A stretch of 64,000 nucleotides of DNA from Nepenthes gracilis (lineage: Eukaryota; Streptophyta; Magnoliopsida; Caryophyllales; Nepenthaceae). Location of the stretch: positions 10,097,501-10,161,500 of the forward strand of contig BSYO01000033.1 of NCBI GenBank assembly GCA_033239525.1. Reading direction: 5' to 3'. The notes beneath the pieces are model-generated. The model made no database searches. It saw only the letters and a list, made by a program, of their open reading frames with translations, and was not told the origin of the DNA. Positions 1 through 12,955 of this stretch are shown here, one piece after another (positions within the stretch are counted from its first letter, which is position 1; every line of letters begins with the position of its first letter). The position numbers and the translations under genes were made by a program.

Positions 1-2203
1 ACCATAACGATAATCCCACACATAAAAATCTTTCCAGGACCATCACTACATAATAATTAATACCAGACTCCATAACACAACAACTGGACCTTTCAAACAT
101 TGGTTACAAACTATTTATTTTACATCCGTCAACCGAAACAAAAAATTAAACTAAATTACAATATATAGATACAATAAACATTACCCAAAAATGCTAAATA
201 ATATAAATTGTCCATAATCATGTTAATTTAGGCTCTTCATATCCACTTGATCTTTTAGTCTTGATTTCCTAGTATGGGCTTGTACAACTCATCTAAAGAG
301 TTAGTAAAAATAGTAAGTGAGCAAAATACTCAGTAAAGTATAAATACAAATAAAGACAAATGCAGCATACTTTAAAATAAAATCAAAGGAACAAAATAAG
401 ATTATAATGCATGTATAAGTATAAAACATGATCGGATGACATTTCCTTAACATATTTAATTTTTTTATATTTTATGTCTAATTTTATTAGTCTTTAAAAC
501 TTGTAGAAATTTCTTTATCTTTAGAAATCAAGACTAGTAGGCCTTACTAGTTAACGGAGCGACCAATTGAAAAAATGATTGTGTTATTCCATACTATCTA
601 AGGCCAACCCAAGTAACTCAAATCAACAATCCATGACGAGTGGTATATCTTTAATCTCAATATACAGGGTCATAGTCCTTGTTGCCACCAAAAGTTTTCC
701 CATAGCTCAGGGGTATTCTTCAATCTACCACTGTAATATCTTAAGATATGTCAGGAATATCACCTCGCTAAAATAAAAATCATTGGTCCAATTTTCTAAT
801 TTCTTTTCATATTTTAAATGGAAACTCTACACAAATTTATTTAGTCCTTTTTCTTTAATTTTCTCACTCCATAAGAAAATACCAATTACAAATAACAAAT
901 TGTAGAGTTTTAATTTTCTTGATATAGATACATACTTTCATATTCTTATGAATACATGTATATATTTTCATTTTTGTGTGGAATTAAATCTTAGACTTTA
1001 ATAGATATTTTTTCATAATAAACAGATGAACAGAAAGCAATAAGCTTAACATAATAGATGAGTTTTCATCATAAACAGATAAACAAAAGACGATGAACTT
1101 TACATATGATTTTAATAAATTTGAAATATAAATATAAATAGACCTAAACCATATTTATCAAATTCCAATTATACAAGAGCTTTGGATATAATTACAGATA
1201 TAAAACAGAAATCTAATACAGAAAAATAGCATACAAAACATGAAAATGTGTCTAAATATAAAATTCCTTCAATTTTTTATAAACTAAAATTCGAATTTGG
1301 GGTCTGGGGTTTCAAATATTATCAAAATTTTCCACAAAAATATATAAAATAGGTAATTTTTACAATATCGGTCCATATACTTAACATATAGGGCATTTTG
1401 AGAAGGAAATTTGAACATTTAAAGAACTTAATATAGTTACCCGGATATGTAAAGCATCATATACGAAATACAAGTAATAAAACATCATAATCTTAAAATC
1501 ATGGTGTGCGTGGGGTTAGGGTTTCCAATTTAACACAATATTTCACTTAAACTTCGAAATCAAAAGAGAAATTGATATGTATTCATATTTTTCACACATA
1601 TATTTCAAATTCAGAAGGTAAATCAACATATATGTACATTGAACACATAAATATTTCAAATCTAAGATTGGACGGGTATTTGAACAAAAATACCAAGAAG
1701 GAATAGTGAGAAATGAGTAACAAGAGAAAAACGTATACGAGTGTACTTACCTTGACCCGTCTACAAGTTTCTTAATTAGCTCTGCCCCAAAAATGGACCC
1801 GAAAGCTTCAATTTCCTCTTCTCTCTCTTCACTGTCACGCTCTGTCTCTCCTCTCTTTCCTCTTTTTGAAAAAATGACAAAAAGTAGAGTGCACGGGCTT
1901 TAAATATCCGGATTGGCACTCAAGTGCTAGTCGGGTGCTCCTCCGATGCGACACCACTGGATTTCGCACTCGAGTGCGCTTCAAGCATGCTTCAGGAGTG
2001 GGGGTTCTGTTTTCTGGACTCAAGCCCACATCAAGCCTACTTTAAGCACGCATCAAGCTTGCTTCATGCCCATGTCAGGCCCAGATTCAACCGATGTAAT
2101 TTTTGACTACTTTAACCTAATGTTTCGCATCCTTTGACCTCAATTTTGATTATATCATCTTATTTAATAATAATTATCATAAATTGAAAATGTGAACCTT
2201 ACA
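1..2203 (-). mobile_element. 3' LTR of chromovirus-like Ty3/gypsy element E1 (cut by window start)
   Basis: Position 1 onward matches 5668 onward closely, so 1-2203 and 5318-7881 are the two LTRs of one element. About 350 bp of this copy lies left of the window. On the minus strand it begins TGTAAGGTT (ending at 2203). It contains a GC-rich block, a TATTTAAA box, a GA-rich leader, and a CAAG|GTAAGTA splice-donor-like site near 1741-1751. The right neighbour is the polypurine tract and internal region. No protein is encoded; short ORFs here are chance. The two LTRs differ at many positions, so the insertion is old. Confidence 0.88.
1899..2090 (-). promoter_or_regulatory. U3 core promoter of E1 3' LTR: TATA plus GC-rich block
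   Basis: The minus strand reads TATTTAAA at 1899-1906, followed downstream by a GA-rich leader (about 1805-1865). Immediately upstream (1919-2090) the AT-rich LTR turns into a GC-rich patch of short repeats such as CTCGAGTGCGC, CAAGCATGCTTC and CAAGCTTGCTTC. The same arrangement occurs in eight other LTRs of the window. The promoter role is inferred from position. Confidence 0.6.
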
Positions 2204-2216
2204 ATCCTCCCCTCCT
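2204..2216 (-). other. Polypurine tract of E1
   Basis: Read on the minus strand, AAGGAGGGGAGGAT sits directly before the LTR start TGTAAGG. This is the plus-strand priming site of reverse transcription. Its adjacency to the LTR fixes the 3' LTR border. Equivalent tracts occur at 26801-26812 and 50947-50959. Confidence 0.85.
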
Positions 2217-3790
2217 TATAAAATGTTCTTCGAAATTTTACGAACCTCAAAATTTAACAATTAGGGATAATTTTTTTAAATTTCTTCTTCACGTTTCCAA
2301 GTTACTTTCTTGATTAAATGATTTTTCTTAAAGAACTTTAACAAATTAAATTATCATGATTTTCAATACCTGATACTTTTTGTCTAAAATCTAAATCGAA
2401 ACCTTATCATAAGATAAATTATTAATCTCTTGCAACGGCTTAACTCTATTACATATTTATTTCCTTAATCATCGATACTTGGAAGACATCATGATAATCC
2501 ACCAACTTCAAAGGCAAGCCAATTTATTGACCACGTCTTCAACTTGCTATAAAATCTTAAATGGACCAATAAACTTCTACTTTAATTCACCAAAGGTCTC
2601 AAAAATGATCATTCATTTGGAACGTCAATCTAATTTTGAAATCTATGGGCCATGGGCTTACATGCTTCTGTTGTGCTATTTTGATTGATTATTTATTGCA
2701 CATTAAAAATCTACCCGCTTACACTGCTACATAATCATTTCTTTTAATGAAAGAACTTCTTTAAGCCTTTATGACCAAATGAAACCATAACTCTCTCCAT
2801 ACAAATAGCACCCATAAAATCTCAAAGTAAAGATCTCAATTGCTCATCTCCAAACTATAAGTAGGATAATTTTAATCATAAACTTTCAACAGTCTTAACC
2901 CTTAGGCAACTACCAGGATATGCTACATCAAAACACAATCCCAAATATTTATTGGAAGCATCTCAACCTATTACAAATTACTTGATCCATCCAAGATCTA
3001 TCAAATCGACATTATCGACAATTCACCAGCTCGCATTTCCTCAATTGAGCAAATAGCTGACTTCCCTTTGCAATCTACGATGCAGCCCTCAATTTGACCT
3101 TATGCACCTCACAACTCCTCGAGCAAATCAAAATATTATTAATAAAGCCATCATAAAATCAACCCAAATATGATCAAAAGATCAAATTCCTAGGTTCTAT
3201 GAAAGATGCCGACGAAATTGCTAATCTAGAAGGTGTCACTGAGGTTCATAACAGCCATTCTTGAAAGCCCTAGCAAGTGACAGCACTCCGAATACATATT
3301 GATTTTAAAAATCATCAAGCCCTAGCAAGAGATCAAACGAATCTCATATTGACTCCCAAAACTTGTTTATCAAACAATTCTTTTCCGAAATGAATTAAAA
3401 TTTTAATAATCCACACATAATCTTATAAATTCATCTTGCTCACCCCAAAGGCACTAAAGCATTCTACGACAAGCACTCGGCTAGTGCCTCATCGATTTTA
3501 TGTAGGTATCTCAAAATTTGTGTCAATCTTGGCACAACCTTGATAGCAACCTCAATTTTTCTGATCAAAAGATAAGCTAGGCTAATCTTTTCCTCCATGA
3601 AATATCATTGAATTCTCATAGCCAAAAAGTCCTTAATGACCACAAAATGACTCCCACATGTAGTCATACATGCTATGTAAACTTAACACATATCCTTATT
3701 AAATGACTTGTAGACAAAACAATACTGATTTTATCATCACTCAATCAACTCTACCTTATACTTAAAATTTCACAACCTGATTACAAAGTA
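2217..3790 (-). pseudogene. E1 3' internal region, decayed, no readable pol
   Basis: Between the polypurine tract and the protease remnant there is 1.6 kb of AT-rich sequence with stops in all minus frames. The first ~500 bp is recognisably related to the 3' internal end of element C (26801-27290; shared CTTCAAATGGA/CCAATGAACTTC-type stretches). 2820-2880 resembles 36965-37030 of element D. A full-length chromovirus would need about 3 kb for RT, RNase H and integrase, so this copy is internally deleted or belongs to a shortened lineage. Confidence 0.6.
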
Positions 3791-3875
3791 TAATATCCTT
3801 ACTGATACAATCTACACTAGTATAACGACTCACCAACCAGATCACCCCCAATATCATATCAAAGCTTGGCACTAG
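3790..3875 (-). pseudogene. Retroviral-type aspartic protease C-terminus, E1 remnant
   Basis: The minus strand from 3868 to about 3800 translates to SFDMILGVIWLVSR..SVDC. This is the conserved end of the Ty3/gypsy chromovirus protease (FDVILGMDWL with downstream DC). The Asp of the GMDW motif is replaced by Ile and the flanks contain stops, so it is not functional. It lies downstream of gag and zinc knuckle, in normal order. A related fragment is in element D at 41846-41920. Confidence 0.65.
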
Positions 3876-4149
3876 AAATGAAATCAAATTAGCCCAACCA
3901 ATCATATCTATAGAATGAAGAAAATATCATAGACATCAATACAACTAGTACAATGTCTATGATCCTCAAATAGACGAATAATTTTAGGAGACACAATAAA
4001 AATATAGATTCTAAATCCAAAATAATACAATAACTAAAATGTCAAATTTTAAAAATCTTACCTTTTACCATGGTAGACGACACTTCTGCACCTTATGCCA
4101 TCATCGTGAAACCTCAATCCATGGCACTAGACTTATTTGTTGTTTAACC

Positions 4150-4212
4150 CAAGAGATAAGGATGATTCTTGATTATGTGACCAAACTGTCCACAATTGAA
4201 ACATGCTCCCAA
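4150..4212 (-). pseudogene. Gag CCHC zinc knuckle, E1 remnant
   Basis: The minus strand from 4209 reads GACFNCGQFGHIIKNHP (first Cys codon at 4201-4203). This is the CX2CX4HX4C nucleocapsid knuckle of Ty3/gypsy Gag, with the last Cys changed to His (4162-4164). It normally binds RNA during packaging; the change would weaken zinc binding. It lies ~370 bp downstream of the capsid-domain ORF, at the expected distance. Confidence 0.75.
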
Positions 4213-4586
4213 ACGTTTATAATATGGTCTCCCTCTATGCAATATTTCACAATGCTAGCATACAGGCATTGCTAATTGTTGGCCCAACATACTTTGAATT
4301 TCAGCCCTTTTCTTTCTCCTTTTTGCCAACTTTGGCTTTTTGTAGGTCCTTCCTGCCCCCGAATTTCAACTAGATTTTTGACCACCACAGTTAGCTAATT
4401 TCTTCTAGAAAAATCTTTCCTCTTTAAGTTCTTTTTAACATAGGAGAGCCCAATCCAATATATCTTCATAGGTCCTCAATTTTAGAGAATTCAGTTGCCT
4501 CTGGTTTTCACCCTTTAATCCTTACAAAAATTTTCTTACCTTCCTTATTTCATCATACACCAGAAGTGGGACATAGCGAGATAACT

Positions 4587-4910
4587 TCACAAATTTAGCA
4601 TCATACTCTGCCACCATGTGATTTCCTTACTACAAACGAGCAAATTCATCCTCCTTTTATCCCGAAAACTCGTCGAAAAATATTTATCCATAAAAGTATT
4701 CACGAACATATTCCACAATATTTTTTTGTCCTCCAAACCCATGACTATTTTTCTCATCAACCACCAATAGTCACCTTTGCCTTCTAACTTATATGAAGTA
4801 AATATTATCTCATTTTCTTCCGGACATTGGAATACTGCAAACACCATTTCAAATTTATAGATCCATTTTTCTGCCTCTATAGGATCCGTGCCACCCAAAG
4901 ATTTAGGCAC
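4587..4910 (-). pseudogene. Gag capsid domain (retrotransposon gag family), E1
   Basis: A 107-residue open stretch starts LGGTDPIEAEKWI and continues with FQCPEENEIIFTSYKLEG, DYWW, and then NTFMDKYFSTSFRDKRR. These are the hallmark blocks of the plant Ty3/gypsy capsid domain (GGTDP..AE.WI, CPEE, WW, F..KYFP...R). Gag forms the virus-like particle. The N-terminal ~100 residues and the linker to the zinc knuckle are out of frame or stopped, and KYFS replaces the usual KYFP. The upstream primer site and 5' LTR are at 5303-7881. It is a relic; the strand and family are certain. Confidence 0.85.
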
Positions 4911-5302
4911 TTGATCATCAATAAATCGATCTTAAATCAACATTCTTGGATTCTCTAGCACTGAATTGGCTCCAAATTATACTTGACCTCGAGCAGCCGA
5001 TTCCACCCCATTCATCAAACTCGCAATGCCATTAAAGTTTCCCTATTCCTAGTCCAAGCAAGCACTTAGTCCATCATGACTTCCGCATCCGGCCATCTCT
5101 TAATCCTATCACCAAAATATTAATAATCGGGTTAGATCATCTTGCCTTAGCAAGTTAGTCGACTCAAAACCTCAACCTAGAATAAATCAAACCTATACTT
5201 CAAATCGAAATCAATCAAACTTACACCTCTAATAAATATCAACCTATTCAAATATTAAATTGACATCAATCAAATTTAGACTTTAAGGAATCTTCTTACA
5301 AA

Positions 5303-5317
5303 TTTTCTAATACCACC
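5303..5317 (-). other. Primer-binding site of E1 (initiator Met tRNA type)
   Basis: Directly after the 5' LTR end (minus-strand ..TTTGTCACA) the minus strand reads GGTGGTATTAGAA. This is a decayed TGGTATCAGAG site complementary to the 3' end of initiator methionine tRNA. It confirms the minus orientation of E1. Element D has a cleaner copy at 43412-43427. Confidence 0.75.
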
Positions 5318-7881
5318 TGTGACAAATCACGTCCAAATCCTATCATTACCTCTAATCATAAACAATTAACCAAATAACTGAAAAAAAATTATTGGACATG
5401 AGATATTCAACTAACCTCAATTTAAATAAATAAATAACATACATAGGATCCAAAGACATGCTACAATATTGGTGGCTTCAATACCAACCCAAAAATATAA
5501 CGTCAGATTTTTAGTAAGAAAAGATGCCTACTGAAATTGAAACTACATTCAATATCAATAATCTGCGAAAGCAAATATATTTATGACTTATATATAAACG
5601 AAGCTAGAAACTTCCAACATCAATTAGCCATATTACACGGAATGTCTGCTGAATACAAAATCACTTTCCTACACCATAACGATAATCCCATACATAAAAA
5701 TCTATCTATGACCATCACAACACAATAACCAATACCGGACTCCATAATACAATAACAGAACCTTTTAAATATCGGCCACAACCATTTACTTTACTTTCGT
5801 CATCCGAAACATAAAATTAAACTAAACTATAACATCTAGATACAATAAACATTACCCGAAAATGCTAAATAATAAAAATCATCCATAATCATATTAATTT
5901 AGGCTCTTCATGTCTACATGATCCTTTAATCTTGATTTTCTGGTATGGGCTCGTGCAACTCATTTGAAGGGTTAGTAAAAATAGCAATGAAGTGAGTTAA
6001 ATATTTGACAATGTATAAATATAAATAAGGATAAATGCAGTATACTTTATAATAAAATCAAATGAACGAAATAGGATTATAATGCATGTATAAGTATAAA
6101 ACATGATCGAATGACATTTCCTTAACATATGTAATTTTATTATATTTTATTTCTAATTCCATTTATCTTCAAAACATATAAAAATTTATTTATCTTTAGG
6201 AATTAGGGTTAGTAAATATTACCAGCTAATAAAGCGACCAATTAAAGAAAGGATTACATTATTCCACACAATCTAAGGTCTACCCACGTAACTCAAATCA
6301 ACATCCCGTAGTGGGCGGTATACTTTTAATCCCGATATACAAGGCCATAAACCTTATTGCCACCAAAAGTTTTCCTATAGTCCAGGGACATTTTTCAATC
6401 TACCACTATAATATTTTAAGGTATGTTAAGGAATATCACCCGTTGAAATAAAAATCCTTGATCTAATTTTCTGATTTCATTTTATCTTTCAAATGAAAAC
6501 TCTTCACAAATTTACTTAGTCCTTTTTTCTTGATTTTCTTACTTTAGGAGAAAATACCAATAACAAATAACAAATTATAGAGTTTTAATTTGCTTGATAC
6601 ATATACATATTTCCATATTTTTATGAATACATATACATATTTTCATATTCGTGCGGATTTAAATCATAGATTTTAACAGATACTTTTTCACAATAAACAA
6701 ATGAACAAAAAATAATGTGGTTAACAGAATAGATGATTTTTCATCATAAACAAATAAACAGATGATTATGAACTTTACAGATGATTTAATAAATTTATAA
6801 TATAAATATAAATAGACCATAAATCATATTTCTTAAATTCTAATTATACTGGAGTTCGGACCTAATTACTGATATAAAATAGAAACTCATTACTAAAAAT
6901 AGCATACAAAATATGGAACATGTGTCTAAACATGAAATTCCTTCAAATTTTCATAAACTAAAATTCAAATTTGGGATCTGAGATTTCAAACAATATCAAG
7001 AATTTCCACAAAAATATACAAAATAGATTATTTTCACAATATTAGTCCATATACTTAACATACGGGACATTTCAAGAAGAAAATTCAAACATTTAAAGGA
7101 TTTAACATAGTTACCCAAACATGTGAAACATCATATATGAAATTCAAGTGATAAAATATCATAATACTTGAAATCATGGCATTCATGGGGTTAGGGTTTC
7201 TAATTTAACACAATATTTCACTTAAACTTCAAAATTGGAAGAGAAATCGACATGTATTCACTTTTTTCACATATATACTTCAAAATCGGAAGGCAAATCA
7301 GAATATATACACATTTAATATATGAATATTTCAAAATTTAAGTTTGTATAGACATTTGAATAAAAATACCCTGAAGGAATGGTAAGAAACAAGTAACAAA
7401 AGAAAGAAAAGTGTAGGAGTGTATTTGTCTCGACCTAATCTACAAGTTTCTAAACTAGCTTTATCTCGAAAACGGACTCGAGAGCTTCAATTTCCTCTTC
7501 TCTCTTTTCACCTTCGTGCTCTCTCTCTCCTATCTTTCCTCTTTATGTAAAAATGATGAAAAGTAGAGCGCGTGAGCTTTAAATACCTGAATTGGCACTT
7601 GCGCACCAGTCAGGCGCTCTTTAAGTATGACACTATTAGATTTTGCGCTCGGGCGAGCCTTGGGCATGCTTCGGGCGCAGGAGTTGTATTTTTTGTGCTC
7701 AAGCCCACATCAGGCTCGCTGCAAGCATGCATCAGACCTACTTTAGGGCCCGGTCAGGCCCATATTTGATCTATCTAATATTTGACTACTTTAACCAATT
7801 TTTTAGATCTTTTAAACTCAATTTTGATTTTATCATTTTATTTAACCATAATTATCATAAATTAAAAATGCAAACCTTACA
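5318..7881 (-). mobile_element. 5' LTR of element E1
   Basis: This is a complete 2564-bp LTR. In plus coordinates it begins TGTGACAAATCACG and ends AACCTTACA, which is TGTAAGGTT...GTCACA in element sense. It parallels 1-2203 along its whole length. TATTTAAA is at 7578-7585 (minus) with the GC-rich block at 7590-7765 upstream. The splice-donor-like site is mutated near 7425. The element's right TSD should be ATTAC (7882-7886), but the partner lies outside the window. Confidence 0.88.
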
Positions 7882-10808
7882 ATTACATGGGGATAGTGAT
7901 GGCTCCCATAAGGTTATAAAAGGAAGCTTGTTGGATTTTAAGTCTACCCCATGTAGGTATTACACTCATTAATATGTTGTCCAGTGGCATGCCTGATTTT
8001 GTATGAGATTTTGATTGATTAGAGAACATTTTTGAGTGATACATAATAGGCATCTAAAGTAAGTATGTGTGCTATTTGATTAGAATAGTAGTACTTAAAA
8101 TGTGCACATGTATATTTTGTCTAAAAAGGTTACACCTGAGGCATAAATGAGAGGTATCCATGTGCCATTTGTTTAGTAAGTTTGTGCTTGATATATATTT
8201 GAAGGGTGTTTATGCACCAACACTAATATAAATCATTCTGATGTAATTTTAGGGCATTCATTGCAATTTTTTTTAATTATTAAGCATTGACACAGTGAGA
8301 AAATAAATAGAAAGGGAAAAAAAATAGAGAAGAGAAAGATTTATTGATCTGTTTAAATTTTGAATCGTACTCTATTCTTCACTGATATTATATACTTGTT
8401 CTTATTATTATAAAAGATATTTTATTGGTTATTTTTTTCTCATTCAATTTGTATTATCTATTACTCGAATTTATAATTATAAAATATTGTATCATTATAT
8501 TTGTTAAATATTTTTATAACTAAAATTTACCGTATAATAGGTGTTTTTTAGGCTCATAATCTTGTAATTTTTTTTATATTTCAAAAGTGGTTTTTATGTA
8601 AAATATTTTACCTCATTTATTATTATTATTTTATTATATATTATTGTATCGTCTTCTTATGAGTGTAAACAAGGAGTTTAAAAATAATTTTTGAAGAGAT
8701 TAGTTCCGAATTTTAAATTTTATAATTGAAACTTTGATGTCCAAAACACAACAGGAAAGTACGTCATATGCTTTGCTTGTTTTTAAAGAAATAATAATTG
8801 TGGTGAAACGACGTAGAGTTGTATTGATTTTTTTTTTTTTTTTTGGATATAATATAAGTGAGGGAGAGTGAGAAGAGTTAAGGAAGCCAAGAGAAATTAG
8901 AAAAAAAAATATTTCCATTCAAAGTTCAGTTCTATCCTTGATGAATGACTTGGAGAAGTATGACTAACAAGGTAGATTAGTAAAAATGAGGTGCTATTGG
9001 CATTTAATAATTTTTTTATCGCCTAATCAAATTGGATGAAGAAAGATATAATTAATGTCCTACAAAATTAGAGAAAAACAAATAAGAGAAGTCCACTGCT
9101 CCTCTTTTCCTTTCTCTTCTCTATTTGAAGGGAGTCCAACTCCCCTCCCTCTTTTTGTATTGTCCTGGTAGCCAGAAAAGCTCCGACCATCATCATCAGG
9201 GCATGATTAAGGGAAGACTATATTTCCCTGTCTTAATTCCATTACAATCATTACCTTAATAATCTCTATTATTAAGATCTTTTAGTAACAATAAAAAGAC
9301 TAATGAGAATAATGAAGGATTTACCATTCGACTGCACCGGCATTTAATTTAACTAATAAAATAACATGTGTAATACAAAAATGTACAGACTTATTAATTT
9401 AAATATCAAACTGATAGATAAAAAATATGAAATCTCATTTGAGTAATATAAATATCCTTACAGCCATGATTTAAATACTTTTAATTTCTCATTAAATTAA
9501 TTATTAATAAAAATTAATTAAGAATTTTTACACTTCATTAGTAGCACCTAAAAATATATCATGATCTCATATGAAGTGAATAAAAGACAATTCTTCTACT
9601 GAATCTTTTCTTGAAAGTTATTGTAAAAATTTATCTTTTCATCATCCTATATCAATGAACAATTTTAGAGTACCAAAAAACATTAATCTCTATGTTTAAA
9701 TATATATCCATGATATTAAATAAATCATTCAATTAAAATTAAAAACTTCTTTTTAATTTATAGTCTACATTAACCAATGATTTATAAATCATTAATTCAA
9801 TTAATTATAGGAGACATAAATTCTTTTACTAGGAGTGGTAGATCTTTTATTGACTATTCTTATACCTTTGTATATTTCTCTTTGCACCCAATAATTACCT
9901 TCATATGTATATTTATAGACTCATATTTTTCTAAAAAAAAATTTGTATAAGTAAATACATATTAGTAATATCAAGATAGAATCATGTGCATATGTGACAC
10001 TATACAACTTTTATATTAGTACTCTTGTTTAACATGCTGTAGTAAAATTTCTATACAAAATTCCCTGTTTGAAGTCAAAATTCCCTATGCTGTAGTAAAT
10101 TTATAAATTTTTTATGCAAATAAATTATATAGATAAGCATAATAAATATATTTAATTTTTAATAATAAATATTTACAGAAATAGTAATATTATAGCCCGT
10201 ACAATTAACTTATAGCACAAGCTATTTCCACTAGTGGGCAGGACCAGCAGCAGCAGCAGAGTAAAGGGACCAAGAGAGAGACAAGCAAGGACGGAGTGAC
10301 CGAGGAAATGCGACTTGTCGTTGCCAGCCCACCCGGAAGTTGCCGACAGAGCAGGCATAGAAAGGGATGAGGAACCCGGGATTCCTGTTTTACGAAGTAA
10401 ACATTTTAGCTTTTTTTTATAATATAAATTTTCTATAAAAAATCTAAAAATAAAAATGAAGTAGTACAGGATTTCCGGGAGCTAGGGACCAGTGGAAAAT
10501 AGACGAAAGTGAGAATTATTGTACAAGAAAATAGACGAAAGAGAGAATTGTTGAGTTTATGTTGTTGTTGTATAATAAATGATACAGATAGCTGGCTAGT
10601 TGGAAGGATGTTGGAGAGCAGGAAAATTATAGGACCCCACTTGTGCAAGAATATTATTAGTAACATGTCTTTTATGTTTTAATGTTGTGATAGTATGTCC
10701 ATAGAACATCACACATTATGAATTCTGCATATTTTAAATTTGAAAAAATTGCCATCTAATAAGACTTTGAATTGTGTTTTAGATTGCAAAGAGAAAGCTT
10801 TGCACAGT
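7882..10808. other. AT-rich non-coding stretch, no gene seen
   Basis: There is no convincing ORF, RNA gene or transposon protein over 2.9 kb. It holds a T17 tract at 8828-8844, a 9-bp inverted repeat CTTAATAAT-CTCT-ATTATTAAG at 9255-9276, and a locally GC-rich patch at 10190-10390 with a (CAG)4-like run. A 31-33 bp direct duplication (GAAAATAGACGAAAG..) lies near 10495-10555. It may be single-copy host DNA or very old repeats. Confidence 0.5.
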
Positions 10809-10813
10809 AAGGT

Positions 10814-12950
10814 TGTCATGAACTAGACCTAAAGTAGGTCTAATAATAACGTTTCACAAAAATTAAAACACCCAGTAAATAAAATAATAATTGATAATCT
10901 CAAACGCGAGTGTGACAAATCAGACATATATAAGACCTAACAAATCATAATTCGCATAGGATTTTATCTAATGTAAACCTGGATAACATAAAAGCAACCT
11001 GCTATCTAGATCATAAGGGAGATGATCAAATAATAACAATAACTCATCTATATAATATATTCAATCTATCATAATCTCAAAATATGATCCAAAGACAATC
11101 ATCCAGCCGTACACAATATCTAAATACACTCCTAAGATCCAAATACAAATAAAAATAAATCTCCACATTCACATCAGACTATGTTCGAACTCCTGCAAGC
11201 GTATTTGGCTCACTAGTCAGAAGGGATGAAAATGAAGACATGAGTTTAAAACTCAATAAGTATCATCATATAAAAAATCAATACGTATATATATGCGTGT
11301 TCATAAATAGAGACGGAGGTCAAATATCATAATCAAATCATACAAAACAAATCGTATAGAACAAATCGTGTGGCACAAATTGTATCAAACAAATTAAGGG
11401 ATCCGAACAAAGGGATACACAAATCATCAGATAGCCTGAAAGTAGTCTCATACTCAAATTACAATTTGTATCAAATCCATGGTCCAAGTGAGACATATTC
11501 ATAATAAATTGTGATTCGAAATCAAATCTCATAATTAAATCATGTCTCATAACAAATTGTAACCCGATATCATATCCATGTGAAGCATATGCTGAACAAA
11601 ATGAAGTTCGGATCCAAATCATATACAAATAAACAAAGTCGGAATAAAATTATATAAATCAAATGTATTCTGGAACAAATCACATATCTAATTGTATGAA
11701 ACTAACCCAAATTTTCATCCATGGGCAAAATCGATGAATCTTAAATCGAAATCCAAAGACAAATCTATGCTTAAATATATAGCATACACAATGGGTGAAC
11801 CAAATATTTTTCTTTTAAAAGATTAACTTGAGGTAGGATTATATATACTCTAATAGTCTTAAGCCAATCCATCTACATTTTTAACAAGGAGGTAAGGCCA
11901 TCTATAAACGTTGTCTCCCATAAATATGAAACTTACACACTATGTTTTGTCACTCGTAATTTTAGGTGTAATTTTTAAATTTATCTGATATATTACGATA
12001 TATGAATATATATATATATAATTTTTACAATTATTTTATGGCTGTTCTCATTTACAAATAATGGGGTAGGTCCAACTATGAACAAAAACTCTTCTTACTA
12101 GTAGAAGAGAAAGTCACATAATCACATATTTCACCATTGGGAACAAAGTCTCCCTGTCGGGAGAGGCACCACATGTCATATATCCAAATTGGATCACATA
12201 TCAAATCACAAAGGTAGTGACCTCATTCTTAACACATGCATACGTACCGATGCATAGTCTGTATAAGTTTAATATACATTTTCATACAAATATATTTATA
12301 TAGAACATGTATGGACTTAAATATTCATATAAATTTTTCATAAAATTGATAGGACCCCCAAAAAATACAAAACATGAACAAAATTTCGAATTGACTTGTA
12401 AATTATACATGCATGTTCACAATAAATAAATGGATATATAAAAATAACATGTACGTACTAAAACCTTCCAAAATGTAGGCAAACATTATCAGACACGAAA
12501 TTAGATAAAAGATAGGGGTTTTAAATATTTGTATCGACCTTATACCAAACAGATTTGACGAAAGGATATCCTGAGATGATTCGACCTTATACGTACTCAA
12601 ACGCTATCTTCTCTCTCTTCTTCCTCCTGCTCTCTCTCCAAACTATTCTACCATGTGTGAGATGACAAAACCCTAACTTGTCTTGCCTATATATATGTGC
12701 CCCCTGGTGCTTGAGCATCACCTCAGGTGTAGTCCAGGCACCAATCCTTTGGATTCTCACACTCGAAAGCACCTCAGGTGCAAGCCCTCTAATTTTCGTG
12801 CCTCAAGTACCCATCAGGTAATTCAGGTGTTATAATACTGACCCGATTTTTTTTTAAATTTTACAATATATAATTATTTTAAAATACATTCAATTAACCT
12901 AAAATCACATTTAATATCAAAATAAACAAAATGAGGATCCGGATATTACA
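10814..12950 (-). mobile_element. Solo LTR K, with perfect 5-bp TSD AAGGT
   Basis: Plus coordinates start TGTCATGAACTAG and end GGATCCGGATATTACA, with minus-strand termini TGTAATATCC...CATGACA. AAGGT precedes it (10809-10813) and AAGGT follows it (12951-12955), which is a perfect 5-bp TSD. No internal region is present, so this is a solo LTR left by recombination between two LTRs. On the minus strand it has TATATATA at 12689-12697 with a GC-richer upstream block (12700-12840, repeated CACCTCAGGTGC) like the other LTRs. Length is 2137 bp. Confidence 0.9.
12689..12840 (-). promoter_or_regulatory. U3 promoter block of solo LTR K
   Basis: TATATATAT at 12689-12697 is read on the minus strand as the TATA box. 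Upstream, 12700-12840 carries repeated palindromic CACCTCAGGTGC and GGCACC units. This is the GC-rich pre-TATA block characteristic of this LTR group, with a different motif from CTCGAG. Confidence 0.55.
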
Positions 12951-12955
12951 AAGGT

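Noticed and set aside
4039..4275. 78-residue plus-strand ORF with Cys and His
   Set aside because: It is the complement of the gag zinc-knuckle region; the real motif is on the minus strand.
10433..10666. 77-residue hydrophobic minus-strand ORF as a membrane protein
   Set aside because: AT-rich composition alone explains the Phe/Leu/Ile content; no start context or neighbour supports it.
12000..12025. TATATATA run as a promoter
   Set aside because: It is a low-complexity stretch inside solo LTR K, far from the leader; the likely TATA is at 12689-12697.
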